Counted from the first letter of the stretch, positions 34,223 to 43,306 are shown. The stretch: 64,000 nucleotides of DNA from Vibrio splendidus (GCF_003345295.1 NZ_CP031055.1:868001-932000); one strand, 5' to 3'. Notes: generated by a model from the letters alone, not told the origin. Made by a program: numbers and translations.

Positions 34223-35065
34223 ATGAATCTGAACCAATTTGACTCATTATTACCGCCACAAATGGCTGAGCGCGCTGCAGATATTGGCGTAGGTAAAGCA
34301 ACCAAAGATCCAACCAAATCTTTTCTCCTAGCGATTTCAGCTGGCATACATATCGGTATTGCGTTTGTGTTCTACACAATTGTAACCACTGGCGCTGGTG
34401 ATTTACCTTGGGGTATTACTCGCGTCCTAGGTGGCCTTGCATTTAGCTTGGGCTTAATCCTCGTTGTTGTTACTGGCGGCGAACTGTTTACCAGTTCGGT
34501 GCTCACTCTTGTTGCTCGCGCAAGTGGCAAGATTAGCTGGGGAACCCTAGTAAAGAACTGGGCGACCGTTTATATCGGTAACCTTATTGGTGCTTTATTG
34601 CTAGTGGCATGCATGCTTCTGACTAAACAGTACATGTTCGACCATGGGCAAGTGGGTTTGAATACGATGGCCATTTCTCAGCACAAAATGCACCATGGTT
34701 TTATCCAAGCTATCGCGCTTGGCATCATGTGTAACGTATTGGTTTGTATCGCGGTATGGATGACATTTAGTGGACGAACACTGACTGACAAAATTGCAGT
34801 ACTGATTTTACCTGTCGCGATGTTTGTATCATCGGGTTTTGAGCACTGTATTGCGAATATGTTCCAAGTCCCTTTAGCTATCGGTATCAAAACATTTGCT
34901 CCAGCTGAATTCTGGACAATGACAGGGGCTAATCCAGCAGACTATGTTGACCTAAACATGATGGACTTTCTGATGAACAACTTGCTGCCCGTTACTATCG
35001 GTAACATCATCGGCGGCGGGATCTTTGTTGGCATGTGGTATTGGTTGATTTATTTACGCGATTAA
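34223..35065 (+). CDS. focA: Formate transporter FocA
   Basis: Pentameric formate/nitrite-transporter-family channel moving formate across the inner membrane in mixed-acid fermentation. Six hydrophobic helices are visible. The N-terminal LPPQMAERAADIGVGKATKD is typical. GELFTSSV, WATVYIGNLIGALL and SSGFEHCIANMF (carrying the gating-site histidine) match the family. Length 280. pflB does not follow here, unlike E. coli focA-pflB, so this is a solitary gene with its own FNR box. Confidence 0.93.
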   Translation: MNLNQFDSLLPPQMAERAADIGVGKATKDPTKSFLLAISAGIHIGIAFVFYTIVTTGAGDLPWGITRVLGGLAFSLGLILVVVTGGELFTSSVLTLVARASGKISWGTLVKNWATVYIGNLIGALLLVACMLLTKQYMFDHGQVGLNTMAISQHKMHHGFIQAIALGIMCNVLVCIAVWMTFSGRTLTDKIAVLILPVAMFVSSGFEHCIANMFQVPLAIGIKTFAPAEFWTMTGANPADYVDLNMMDFLMNNLLPVTIGNIIGGGIFVGMWYWLIYLRD

Positions 35066-35162
35066 TAAAGATGGCGGATCTACAAAGCTTGTGTGACTAG
35101 CTCAGTGACAAGATTAGTTAAAGCTCAGTGAAAACATTGAACTGACTTATGACATTTACAAG

Positions 35163-35188
35163 ACGGCCTGCATTGCAGGCCGTTTTTT
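35163..35188 (+). terminator. Rho-independent terminator of focA
   Basis: ACGGCCTGC and GCAGGCCGT form a 9-bp stem around ATT, followed by six T residues. Confidence 0.93.
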
Positions 35189-35191
35189 ATT

Positions 35192-35400
35192 TGTGGAAAA
35201 CTTACTCGTTGATTTCTTAAATTATCATCTGAACGTTTAACAACGCAGTTCTGCGCGTGTGTATATGTCTTTGAAATCACCCAAGGATCAATGGTAATGA
35301 TCTTTGCTCGAGCCGAAATGGACAAAAAAGGATCTATATTGATTTGGTTATCCACAATTTCTGTGGATAACCTGTATCAAATTCAGTGAGTAACCAGATC
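35192..35400. other. Cluster of DnaA boxes and GATC sites
   Basis: GGTTATCCACA (35346-35356) and TGTGGATAACC (35362-35372) form an 11-bp inverted repeat with a 5-nt loop. Each arm holds a perfect DnaA box TTATCCACA. A near-consensus box TGTGGAAAA lies at 35192-35200. Four Dam sites GATC fall at 35286, 35299, 35331 and 35397. No gene fits here, and the inverted repeat has no U-tract. Function is open: DnaA titration, regulation of a neighbour, or an origin-like remnant. Confidence 0.6.
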
Positions 35401-35417
35401 TAAGAGGAGACGGGAGG

Positions 35418-36212
35418 TTATTTTGAAGGCTGTATTTGAGCGAGAACTCGCCCTTCTTTGGTCAAGGAAGTCTTTAACGATAGATGAAGTACAAGCGCTA
35501 AGGAGCAGCTCATCATCACGAAAATAGCCAACATGATCATCAGTTGATACTTAATTGCGATCATTGGTGAAGCTCCCCCTAAGATTTGTCCTGTCATCAT
35601 CCCCGGTAGCGTTACTAAGCCTGTGGTTGCCATTGAGGCCATAATAGGAGACATCGCTTTCTGTATAGCATTACGCACAAAAGGCGCTGCAGCATAGGAA
35701 GGAGACGCGCCTAACGCGATTGCTGCTTCATATTCTGATTTCTGTGTTTCAAAAGCACCAAACAGGTTCTGCAATGCCACTATATTACTGCTTAAGCTAT
35801 TACCCAATAACATCCCTGCGATCGGGATAAGGTACTGAGCGTTAAAAACCGGTGTTGGTTTAATGATAAATAAGCAGATGAACAAGACAATGGGTACACA
35901 GGTTACCGCTAGGCTCACAGCGACAGGGACTAACAAGAGGTTTCGGGGTAACTTGGACTTTTCAACAATCGAGCTTGCCCCAACGATAATCATCGTAAAT
36001 AACCACAGTAAATTGACCCACAAGCTATTCAAAGTGAACAGGTATTCTAGGTAGAGGCCAACCAGAAATAGCTGAACAGTCATGCGAATGATGCTGATAG
36101 AAGCCTCTTTTCCAAGGCCAAGTTTTAGCTTGTGGTTGATTACAATTGGCAGCAAGAGAAGTGAACTGAAAAACAATAATTGCCACCAAGATATATCAAT
36201 AACGTCTTGCAT
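35418..36212 (-). CDS. fetB: FetB-type ABC transporter permease (UPF0014)
   Basis: 264-residue integral membrane permease of the UPF0014/FetB family; E. coli FetAB exports iron and lowers oxidative stress. About seven hydrophobic segments are visible. The conserved segments include YLIPIAGMLLGNSLSS, AIALGASPSYA and LPGMMTGQILGGASP. The frame is open from 36302, but the ATG at 36212 has AAAAGGAAG upstream and gives the usual N-terminus. The ATPase partner FetA is not adjacent, so it must be elsewhere or the permease uses another ATPase. Confidence 0.88.
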   Translation of the reverse strand: MQDVIDISWWQLLFFSSLLLLPIVINHKLKLGLGKEASISIIRMTVQLFLVGLYLEYLFTLNSLWVNLLWLFTMIIVGASSIVEKSKLPRNLLLVPVAVSLAVTCVPIVLFICLFIIKPTPVFNAQYLIPIAGMLLGNSLSSNIVALQNLFGAFETQKSEYEAAIALGASPSYAAAPFVRNAIQKAMSPIMASMATTGLVTLPGMMTGQILGGASPMIAIKYQLMIMLAIFVMMSCSLALVLHLSLKTSLTKEGRVLAQIQPSK

Positions 36213-36399
36213 AATGCTTCCTTTTAATAAGGCTTCTATCATATCTGAAAGTGCCAAATGATGCATTTCGACTGCAAAGTCATCGATTCTAAAAACGATC
36301 AATCATTTAACATTCAAAGTACAAAATAATGGTTATTTGAGGGTTTTTTGGCTACTACTTAGTAGGTAAAACGTTAAAATTGGTTACAATGTGGTTGCG

Positions 36400-36450
36400 C
36401 AAATGTTGGTTTTTAACATTTGTGAAATATACTTAATTCTTCACATTTGT
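36400..36450. promoter_or_regulatory. Three copies of AACATTTG upstream of torE, candidate operator
   Basis: CAAATGTT at 36400-36407 and AACATTTG at 36415-36422 form an inverted repeat with 7-bp spacing. A third near copy, CACATTTG, lies at 36442-36449, 27 bp from the second. The region 36213-36649 between fetB and torE has no gene. The known E. coli TorR box CTGTTCATAT is not present, so the factor is unknown. Confidence 0.5.
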
Positions 36451-36649
36451 TAATACTTTTTAATAACTTTGTTTAACTAAAAACAAGTTTGGATGACCTC
36501 AAAAAAGTATTGATTAGCAAGGGATATAACAGGAGATTTGATTGAACCCTACTTTGTGTATGGTCTAAAATTTGTTGTTAGATACTCAAGAACTTTAGCT
36601 CCTTAGAATGAGCTACTCGAAATTACTAAATACAAAATAGGCAAAATGT

Positions 36650-36832
36650 ATGAGTGATGTTAATAAAATTGAAACTGGCGAAAAACGCTCGTTGGAGTGG
36701 AAGTCATTCCTCTTCATTGCAGTGGTTCTCTTTCCAATATTAAGTGTGGCTTTTGTAGGAGGCTACGGCTTTCTAGTTTGGGCACTGCAAGTGTTTGTAT
36801 TAGGTCCTCCAGGTGCACACGGCGGCATGTAA
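36650..36832 (+). CDS. torE: TorE/NapE-type small membrane protein
   Basis: 60-residue protein with one central membrane helix (about 19-42, FLFIAVVLFPILSVAFVGGYG) and a glycine/proline-rich end. This matches the TorE/NapE family found at the head of tor and nap operons in Shewanella and vibrios. Its exact role in TMAO respiration is unclear. It lies 52 bp before torC in the same direction. Confidence 0.9.
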   Translation: MSDVNKIETGEKRSLEWKSFLFIAVVLFPILSVAFVGGYGFLVWALQVFVLGPPGAHGGM

Positions 36833-36884
36833 TGCCCTCTTGCTATCACATTTTTATTAGAACTAATTTTTAAGAGAGCTAAAC

Positions 36885-38066
36885 ATGAAATCATTTTTAG
36901 TTAAATTATGGCGCACAATGACTCGCCCAGCAGTACACATCAGTCTTGGTGTACTAACTATGGGTGGCTTTATCGCCGGTGTTATTTTCTGGGGCGGTTT
37001 TAATACAGCGCTAGAACATACAAACACAGAAGAGTTCTGTGTAAGCTGTCACACCATGCGTGACAATGTATACGTAGAACTACAAGAAACGGTTCACTGG
37101 AAAAACACTTCTGGTGTGCGTGCTACTTGTCCTGACTGTCACGTTCCACATGAATGGACAGCAAAAATTGCTCGTAAGATGCAAGCATCTAAAGAAGTCT
37201 TCGCTCAAGTATTTGGTGACCTAGATACGCCTGAAAAATTCGAAGCTCGTCGTATCGAGCTGGCTAAACACGAATGGGATCGTTTCTCTTCGAACAAATC
37301 TCTAGAGTGTAAAAACTGCCACAACTACGATTCAATGGATTTCGAAAACATGCGCCCAACAGCGCGTATCCAGATGAAGAATGCGGCAGAGCGTGATCAA
37401 AGCTGTGTTGACTGTCACAAAGGTATTGCTCACAACCTTCCATTAGATATGGCATCAGCGAGCGGCATTGTTGGCGAGCTAGAAAATGTAGCAAGCAGCA
37501 CATCTTACGCAAATGGTTCTGATGTGATTTCTATTCGTCACCTACCAATGTACACAGATGAAACAGCAACAGTTGAAGCGGGTCTACTAAGCCCTGCAAG
37601 TAAAGTTGCGGTTATCGACGAAAAAGGCGACATGATCAAGATTCAAATCGACGGTTGGCATAAAGCGAAAGGCTTCGGACGTGTAATCCAAGAAGACTTC
37701 GGTATGAACATCTCGACTGCAATCTTGACGAAAGAAGTATCTCAAAGTGACGTTATCACTGTTGGTGAGAAGAAAGAAGATGAGCTTACTGGCCTTCCAT
37801 GGGAAGAAGTTAACCTAGCACTTTGGATGAAGAAAGAGTCTATGGTTGATAACTTCGATCCAATCTGGAACGCAGCGGGTCAAGCGTACCAATCTAACTG
37901 TTCAACGTGTCACTCACAGCCAGATGAAGCTCACTTCAGCGCTAACGGTTGGGTAGGCATGCTAGATGGTATGATTGCGTTCGTTAACTTCGATACAGAT
38001 ACAGAAGCACTTGTTCTTAAGTATCTACAGAAGCACTCATCAGATTTTTCTGAAGGCCATCACTAA
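36885..38066 (+). CDS. torC: Pentahaem c-type cytochrome TorC
   Basis: Membrane-anchored cytochrome that passes electrons from menaquinol to TorA. One N-terminal anchor helix (about 15-38) precedes four NapC/NirT-type haem sites (CVSCH, CPDCH, CKNCH, CVDCH). A C-terminal domain carries the fifth haem, CSTCH near residue 340. Five CxxCH motifs in 393 residues match TorC. It sits between torE and torA in the usual order. Confidence 0.97.
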   Translation: MKSFLVKLWRTMTRPAVHISLGVLTMGGFIAGVIFWGGFNTALEHTNTEEFCVSCHTMRDNVYVELQETVHWKNTSGVRATCPDCHVPHEWTAKIARKMQASKEVFAQVFGDLDTPEKFEARRIELAKHEWDRFSSNKSLECKNCHNYDSMDFENMRPTARIQMKNAAERDQSCVDCHKGIAHNLPLDMASASGIVGELENVASSTSYANGSDVISIRHLPMYTDETATVEAGLLSPASKVAVIDEKGDMIKIQIDGWHKAKGFGRVIQEDFGMNISTAILTKEVSQSDVITVGEKKEDELTGLPWEEVNLALWMKKESMVDNFDPIWNAAGQAYQSNCSTCHSQPDEAHFSANGWVGMLDGMIAFVNFDTDTEALVLKYLQKHSSDFSEGHH

Positions 38067-38090
38067 TAAGACGTCAATTGGAGTAACACA

Positions 38091-40553
38091 ATGGCAATTA
38101 CAAGAAGAAGTTTTCTGAAAGGTGTCGCTACTACAAGTGCGGCATCGGTTATCGGTCCAAGCTTATTGGCGTCGGCATCAGCGTCTGCTGCAGAAACAGA
38201 CGGCGCGTGGAAAGTCTCTGGTTCTCACTGGGGTGCATTCCGAGCTCGCGTTTACGCGGGTAAAGTGCAAGAAATTAAACCTTTAGAAATCGATCAACAC
38301 CCAACTGAGATGTTGAAAGGTATTAAAGGTATTATCTACAGTCCATCACGTGTGCGTTACCCTATGGTTCGCCTAGATTGGTTGAAGAAGCATAAATACA
38401 GCGCAGACACGCGTGGTAACAACCGCTTTATTCGTGTGACTTGGGATGAGGCACTAGACCTTGTTTACCGCGAACTAGAGCGCGTACAGAAAGATTACGG
38501 TCCATGGGCACTTCACACCGGTCAAACTGGTTGGAGACAAACGGGTCAGTTCCACAGCTGTACTAACCATATGCAACGTGCAATGGCACTTCACGGTTAC
38601 TCTGTGAAGAAAATCGGTGACTACTCAACAGGTGCTGGTCAAACGATCATGCCTTACGTGCTAGGTTCGACTGAAGTTTACGCACAAGGTACATCTTGGG
38701 AACTTATCCTAGAAAACAGTGACAACATTGTTCTTTGGGGTAACGATCCAGTTAAAAACCTTCAAGTAGGTTGGACATGTGAGACTCACGAGTCGTTCGC
38801 ATACCTAGAACAACTGAAAGAGAAAGTTGCTAAGAAAGAGATCAACGTTGTTTCTGTTGACCCTGTTCAAAACAAAACAGGCCGTTACCTAGAAAACGAG
38901 CAGATGTACATCAACCCACAAACTGATGTGGCGTTCATGCTTGGTGTTGCTCACGTTCTTTACAACGAAGACCTATACGACAAGAAGTTCATCGAAACTT
39001 ACTGTCTAGGTTTTGAAGACTTCATCAAGTACGTTCAAGGTGAAACGAAAGATAAAGTTGAGAAGACACCAGAGTGGGCTTCGGCTATCTGTGGCGCAAG
39101 CGCGGACTCTATCCGTGAATTCGCTAAGATGCTGGTTAACGGTCGTACGCAAATTCTTGTTGGTTGGAGTATCCAACGTCAAGAGCACGGTGAGCAGCCT
39201 TACTGGATGTGTGCAGTTATCGCAGCAATGGTTGGCCAAATTGGTCTTCCGGGCGGTGGTATCTCTTACGGTCACCACTACTCAGGTATCGGTGTATCTT
39301 CAACTGGCTTCGCTGCTCCGGGTTCTTTCCCGTTGAACATCGACCAAGGTCAATCACCTAAACACACGAATACAGATTACAACGGTTATAGCCGCGTAAT
39401 TCCAGTAGCTCGTTGGGTTGATAGCTTGCTTGAACCAGGTAAAAAGATCAAAGCGAACGGTTCTACTGTAACGCTACCAGACATTAAGATGATGGTATTC
39501 AGTGGTAACAACCCGTGGCACCACCACCAAGATCGCAACAAGATGCGTAAAGCATTCAAGAGTCTACAAACTGTAGTGGCTGTTGATTTCGCTTGGACTG
39601 CAACTTGTCGTCACTCTGATATCGTGCTTCCAGCATGTACTCAGTGGGAACGTAACGATATTGATGGCTATGGCGCGTACTCTGGCCGTGGTTTGATCGC
39701 AATGCACAAGCTAGTGGATCCTCTGTTCCAGTCTAAGACGGACTTCGAGATCATGTCTAGCCTAACTAAGCGTTGGGGTCGTTACAACGATTACACGCGT
39801 GGTATGGACGAAATGCAGTGGGTTAAATCTCTGTATGACGAATGTCGTGCATCAAACGAAGGCAGCTTCGAAATGCCTGAGTTTGCTGAGTTCTGGGAGA
39901 AAGGTTTCCTAGACTTCGGTAAAGGTAAGCCATGGACTCGTCACGCTTCATTCCGTGAAGATCCAGAGATCAACGCACTAGGTACTCCTTCTGGTTTCAT
40001 CGAAATCACAAGCCGTACTGTTGGCAACATGGGTTACGAGCACTGTCAAGAACACCCAATGTGGTTCGAGAAATCTGAACGTTCACATGGTGGTCCAGGC
40101 TCTGACAAACACCCGTACTGGCTACAATCTTGTCACCCAGACAAGCGTCTTCACTCTCAGATGTGTGAATCTGAAGAGTGGCGTGCGACTTACGCGGTAC
40201 AAGGCCGTGAGCCTATCTACATCAACCCAGTCGATGCTAAGAAGAAAGGCATCAAAGATGGCGATGTAGTACGTGTGTTCAACGACCGTGGTCAACTACT
40301 AGCAGGTGCTGTTCTAATGGATAGCTACGCTCCTGGTGTTGTTCGTATCGAAGAAGGTGCTTGGTACGGCCCGATCAACGAGAAAGTGGGTGCGCTAGAT
40401 ACATACGGCGATCCAAACACACTAACTCAAGACATCGGTACGTCTGAACTTGCTCAAGCAACGTCAGCAAACACATGTTTGGTTAACTTCGAGAAGTTCC
40501 AAGGCAAACTGCCTCCAGTAACTTCATTCGGTGGTCCAATCGAAGTTTCTTAA
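38091..40553 (+). CDS. torA: Trimethylamine-N-oxide reductase TorA
   Basis: Periplasmic molybdenum (bis-MGD) reductase that respires TMAO, abundant in marine animals. A Tat signal peptide with ITRRSFLKG (3-11) ends near ASA-AET at about residue 34. DMSO-reductase-family segments such as WGNDPVKNLQVGW and QRQEHGEQPYWM, and the conserved C-terminal domain, are present. Length 820 fits TorA. The dedicated chaperone gene torD and the TorSTR regulators are not in this window. Confidence 0.97.
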   Translation: MAITRRSFLKGVATTSAASVIGPSLLASASASAAETDGAWKVSGSHWGAFRARVYAGKVQEIKPLEIDQHPTEMLKGIKGIIYSPSRVRYPMVRLDWLKKHKYSADTRGNNRFIRVTWDEALDLVYRELERVQKDYGPWALHTGQTGWRQTGQFHSCTNHMQRAMALHGYSVKKIGDYSTGAGQTIMPYVLGSTEVYAQGTSWELILENSDNIVLWGNDPVKNLQVGWTCETHESFAYLEQLKEKVAKKEINVVSVDPVQNKTGRYLENEQMYINPQTDVAFMLGVAHVLYNEDLYDKKFIETYCLGFEDFIKYVQGETKDKVEKTPEWASAICGASADSIREFAKMLVNGRTQILVGWSIQRQEHGEQPYWMCAVIAAMVGQIGLPGGGISYGHHYSGIGVSSTGFAAPGSFPLNIDQGQSPKHTNTDYNGYSRVIPVARWVDSLLEPGKKIKANGSTVTLPDIKMMVFSGNNPWHHHQDRNKMRKAFKSLQTVVAVDFAWTATCRHSDIVLPACTQWERNDIDGYGAYSGRGLIAMHKLVDPLFQSKTDFEIMSSLTKRWGRYNDYTRGMDEMQWVKSLYDECRASNEGSFEMPEFAEFWEKGFLDFGKGKPWTRHASFREDPEINALGTPSGFIEITSRTVGNMGYEHCQEHPMWFEKSERSHGGPGSDKHPYWLQSCHPDKRLHSQMCESEEWRATYAVQGREPIYINPVDAKKKGIKDGDVVRVFNDRGQLLAGAVLMDSYAPGVVRIEEGAWYGPINEKVGALDTYGDPNTLTQDIGTSELAQATSANTCLVNFEKFQGKLPPVTSFGGPIEVS

Positions 40554-40590
40554 GTCTTGTACTTAAGAACCAAGACTAAAGCTTGAATTA

Positions 40591-40623
40591 AAGCCCCTGT
40601 AAGTACTCTTACAGGGGCTTTTT
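40591..40623 (+). terminator. Rho-independent terminator of torECA
   Basis: AAGCCCCTGTAAG and CTTACAGGGGCTT form a 13-bp stem around a short loop, followed by T residues. The 40624-40840 stretch after it shows no gene I can support. Confidence 0.94.
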
Positions 40624-40862
40624 GTTTTTCTAGTGTACGTGTTGGGATTTCTAACTAAGCATTGTAACAGCGCCAGAGGGGCGTTTTTGAGACCAGCTGT
40701 AACGTGCTGTTTGAGGTAGGCTGTAGAAACATAAAGCATTAGCATGAAGCCGGAAGGGAATGCACAAAGGACCTGTTGTAAGGGCTTAGGCAGATGGAAA
40801 CAAAAAGGCCGATACAAAGTACCGACCTAATAGAAACCTATGGAGTAAAGCTAAAACCTTGA

Positions 40863-41002
40863 ATAAAAGCTTAAGCCTCGGATATAAACTTAAGCTTAAA
40901 TTGTAAACCTAAGCTTAAATTGTAAACCTAAGCTTAAATTGTAAACCTAAGCTCCAATTATAAACCTAAGCTTCGAACGTAAGCCTAAAGTTCGAACATA
41001 AA
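40863..41002. repeat. Tandem array of about seven 19-bp units
   Basis: The unit TTGTAAACCTAAGCTTAAA occurs exactly at 40901-40919 and 40920-40938. Diverging copies lie at 40863, 40882, 40939, 40958 and 40977, then a fragment. Most copies contain the palindrome TAAGCTTA. The last copies run into the final codons of the leftward transporter gene that ends at 40985, so the array is in its 3' end and 3' UTR. Confidence 0.85.
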
Positions 41003-42199
41003 CCAGTAACCGTATGCACAAATCAAAGCGGGAACACTGGAATACAAGGTCGCGACAAGAGCGGCTTTCGGTGCCATCGCAATCGCAGGGAATAGCGCAT
41101 CACCGTCATTAGAAATTGCGTTACCTACCTGAGCTGATAGTGGCAGTGCACCAGAAAGGTATAGGCTAGTGACCAGCAATTGCGGACCACACCCCGGTAG
41201 CAATCCCATCAACACTCCCGCCAGGGGGAGCATCATGCCCCAGCTTGAGAATAGCGTCGCAAAATCGACATTTGCTATCACAGAGCCAAATTCGAAGAAA
41301 AGAAAAGCAACCACCACCCATGCAGTAACGAAGTTAGTATCTTGAGCCGTTTTTTGTAGTGGATGAGAGCCTACACATTTCTCGTCTTCACTGACGGCTG
41401 ACTTGTAATCTTCAATTTCACGGGTGAGACCCCATAGAAACATCGAGCTAATCAGCAAAATAGTTCCTGCCCATTCCATCGACATTTCGGGCAAAGCGAG
41501 CAACTCATTCACATCCACTTGAAAAGAGCCAAGTAGGGCAACCGCAGCACCTGGAATAATGAGTACAGACCATAGATAACCTTGTAGGTTGATCGCTTTT
41601 TTCGATACTGCTTCTTTGTCTTGAGATTGAGAAGCACAGCTTCTCACCGCTTCATTTTTCTCTGCTTTTTTTGGGCGCAAGAAGTCATCTGCGTGAAACA
41701 AGTTAATGATTCGACCTGACGCAGTTCCGACAATCACGCCCATCGCCATCATGGCTAAACCAGTCTTGGGTTCGCTTGCAATGAGCAGGAAGGCCGCATC
41801 ACCCATGGTTGAGACGAGAACAGCAACAACTGCGCCAAATCCGAGTTTGCCCGAGATAAATTGTGTGGTAACCACGATCGCACCGCCACAGCCGGGTAGC
41901 GCCCCCATAAGTGCAGCGAATACAACTTGGTTTGAACGGGATTGATGGACGAGCTTGTTGAAGACGTTATCTTTGTTGATATACAGGCTTAACCCGTGGT
42001 AAATCGCTAAGGTCAAAGCAACATAACAAGACACGGCCCAAAAGGCGTCTGACAAGGTAGTGACCGTCAATTCTCGCGTGGCAGGCGCCATAACTAAAGC
42101 TGCAAGTGAGATAGGTAAAAGCAGGCGCTTAAATGACAGTGAAAACTGAGTTGTTTTCGCAGCGCTACTGCTTGGCAAAAAAGAGATTAGTCGATCCAT
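40985..42199 (-). CDS. MneA-type putative manganese transporter
   Basis: 404-residue inner-membrane protein with about ten hydrophobic segments and a clear internal duplication. GALPGCGGAIVVTTQFISGK with VSTMGDAAF in the N-half is echoed by GLLPGCGPQLLVTSLYLSGA with ISNDGDALF in the C-half. This is the hallmark I recall for the putative manganese export family (MneA of V. cholerae, once labelled ArsP-like). The divergent neighbour is a manganese-dependent pyrophosphatase, and a Fur box lies 45 bp upstream. A charged cytoplasmic loop rich in K/E/S lies near residues 175-205. Confidence 0.78.
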   Translation of the reverse strand: MDRLISFLPSSSAAKTTQFSLSFKRLLLPISLAALVMAPATRELTVTTLSDAFWAVSCYVALTLAIYHGLSLYINKDNVFNKLVHQSRSNQVVFAALMGALPGCGGAIVVTTQFISGKLGFGAVVAVLVSTMGDAAFLLIASEPKTGLAMMAMGVIVGTASGRIINLFHADDFLRPKKAEKNEAVRSCASQSQDKEAVSKKAINLQGYLWSVLIIPGAAVALLGSFQVDVNELLALPEMSMEWAGTILLISSMFLWGLTREIEDYKSAVSEDEKCVGSHPLQKTAQDTNFVTAWVVVAFLFFEFGSVIANVDFATLFSSWGMMLPLAGVLMGLLPGCGPQLLVTSLYLSGALPLSAQVGNAISNDGDALFPAIAMAPKAALVATLYSSVPALICAYGYWFMFEL

Positions 42200-42243
42200 A
42201 GGTGTTACTCAAAATTAGTGGCTTAAGATAAATATATACGAAT

Positions 42244-42256
42244 GATAATAATTATC
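42244..42256. promoter_or_regulatory. Fur box between the manganese transporter gene and ppaC
   Basis: GATAATAATTATC is a perfect 6-1-6 palindrome of the Fur core. It lies 45 bp before the transporter start and about 145 bp before ppaC. On the leftward strand it overlaps a TTGATA -35-like hexamer, consistent with repression of the transporter. Confidence 0.82.
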
Positions 42257-42400
42257 AATTGCATTTGTTGTTTTTTTATCTATTGTTACCATTGGCTAAA
42301 CCTACGAAACATGACCAACCTGAAAAAATGAGGTAAAGTATGGCTAATAAAGAGAGACTCTAAAGGTAGAGTCATAATTGTTAGTGTAATAGGAAGAAAC

Positions 42401-43306
42401 ATGATTTTAGTTGTTGGTCACAAAAACCCTGATAGTGACAGTATTTGTAGTGCGTTAGTTGCAACAGAGCTTCTTAAAGCTCGTGGCGAGGAAGCGACAC
42501 CAATTCGCCAAGGCGAGATCAACCGCGAAACTCAACACATTCTAGAAGTCGCTGGTGCTGAAAAACCAGAACTTCGTACTTCTGTTGCTGGTGAAAAAAT
42601 CTGGCTAGTAGACTACTCAGATCTAGCACAAGCACCGGACGATGTTGCTGAAGCTGAGATCGTAGGTATTGTCGATCACCACCGTTTAGGTGACGCGATG
42701 ACAGTTAACCCTATGGAAGCTTGGATCTGGCCTGTTGGTTGTACAAATACTGTACTTTTCAACATGTTCAAGATTGAAGGTCACGCTATCTCTCAACAAA
42801 TCGCTAAACTGATGATGTCTGCAATTCTTTCAGACACGGTTGGTTTTGCTTCTCCAACATGTACTCAAAAAGACAAAGACGCGGTTGCTGAGCTTGCTGA
42901 AATCGCTGGCGTGACTGACATTGATGCATTCATCAAAGCGCTTCTAATCGCTAAGACAAACATCGAAGGCCTATCTGCTGCACAACTAGTAGAAAAAGAC
43001 CTTAAAGGCTACCCATTCAACGGTCGTGATGTTGTTGTTGGTCAAGTTGAGCTTGCGACTCTTGAGCAAGTAGATGGCATGATTGAAGCGCTAGAAGCGG
43101 ATCTTGAAGAACGTTGTGAGAAAGACGGTCTAGCATTTGCTGCGGTAATGCTAACAGACATCACTACTGCGCAAACTCACCTTCTATACAAAGGCGAGTG
43201 GGCTGATAAACTGGTTAAGCACGAGAAAGACGGCGTATTAATGATGGAAAATACATTAAGCCGTAAGAAGCAAGGCTGGCCTTGGTTACAGGGTGAGCTT
43301 GTTTAA
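42401..43306 (+). CDS. ppaC: Manganese-dependent inorganic pyrophosphatase
   Basis: Family II pyrophosphatase of the DHH superfamily that hydrolyses PPi in the cytoplasm, with Mn2+ (or Co2+) at the active site. The metal ligands appear in VVGHKNPDSDSICSA (4-18), VDYSDL, IVDHHRLGD (the DHH motif, near 88-96) and ILSDTVGFASP. The C-terminal DHHA2 domain ends with SRKKQGWPWLQ. Length 301. The neighbouring Mn transporter suggests a shared metal theme. Confidence 0.96.
   Translation: MILVVGHKNPDSDSICSALVATELLKARGEEATPIRQGEINRETQHILEVAGAEKPELRTSVAGEKIWLVDYSDLAQAPDDVAEAEIVGIVDHHRLGDAMTVNPMEAWIWPVGCTNTVLFNMFKIEGHAISQQIAKLMMSAILSDTVGFASPTCTQKDKDAVAELAEIAGVTDIDAFIKALLIAKTNIEGLSAAQLVEKDLKGYPFNGRDVVVGQVELATLEQVDGMIEALEADLEERCEKDGLAFAAVMLTDITTAQTHLLYKGEWADKLVKHEKDGVLMMENTLSRKKQGWPWLQGELV

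Noticed and set aside
35192..35400. A true chromosomal origin or the chromosome-2 replication trigger crtS
   Set aside because: No dnaA, mnmG or parAB neighbours are present, and the surrounding genes do not match the crtS locus I know. Only the boxes themselves support it.
40863..41002. CRISPR array
   Set aside because: The repeats are only 19 bp, directly adjacent and without spacers, and no cas genes are nearby.
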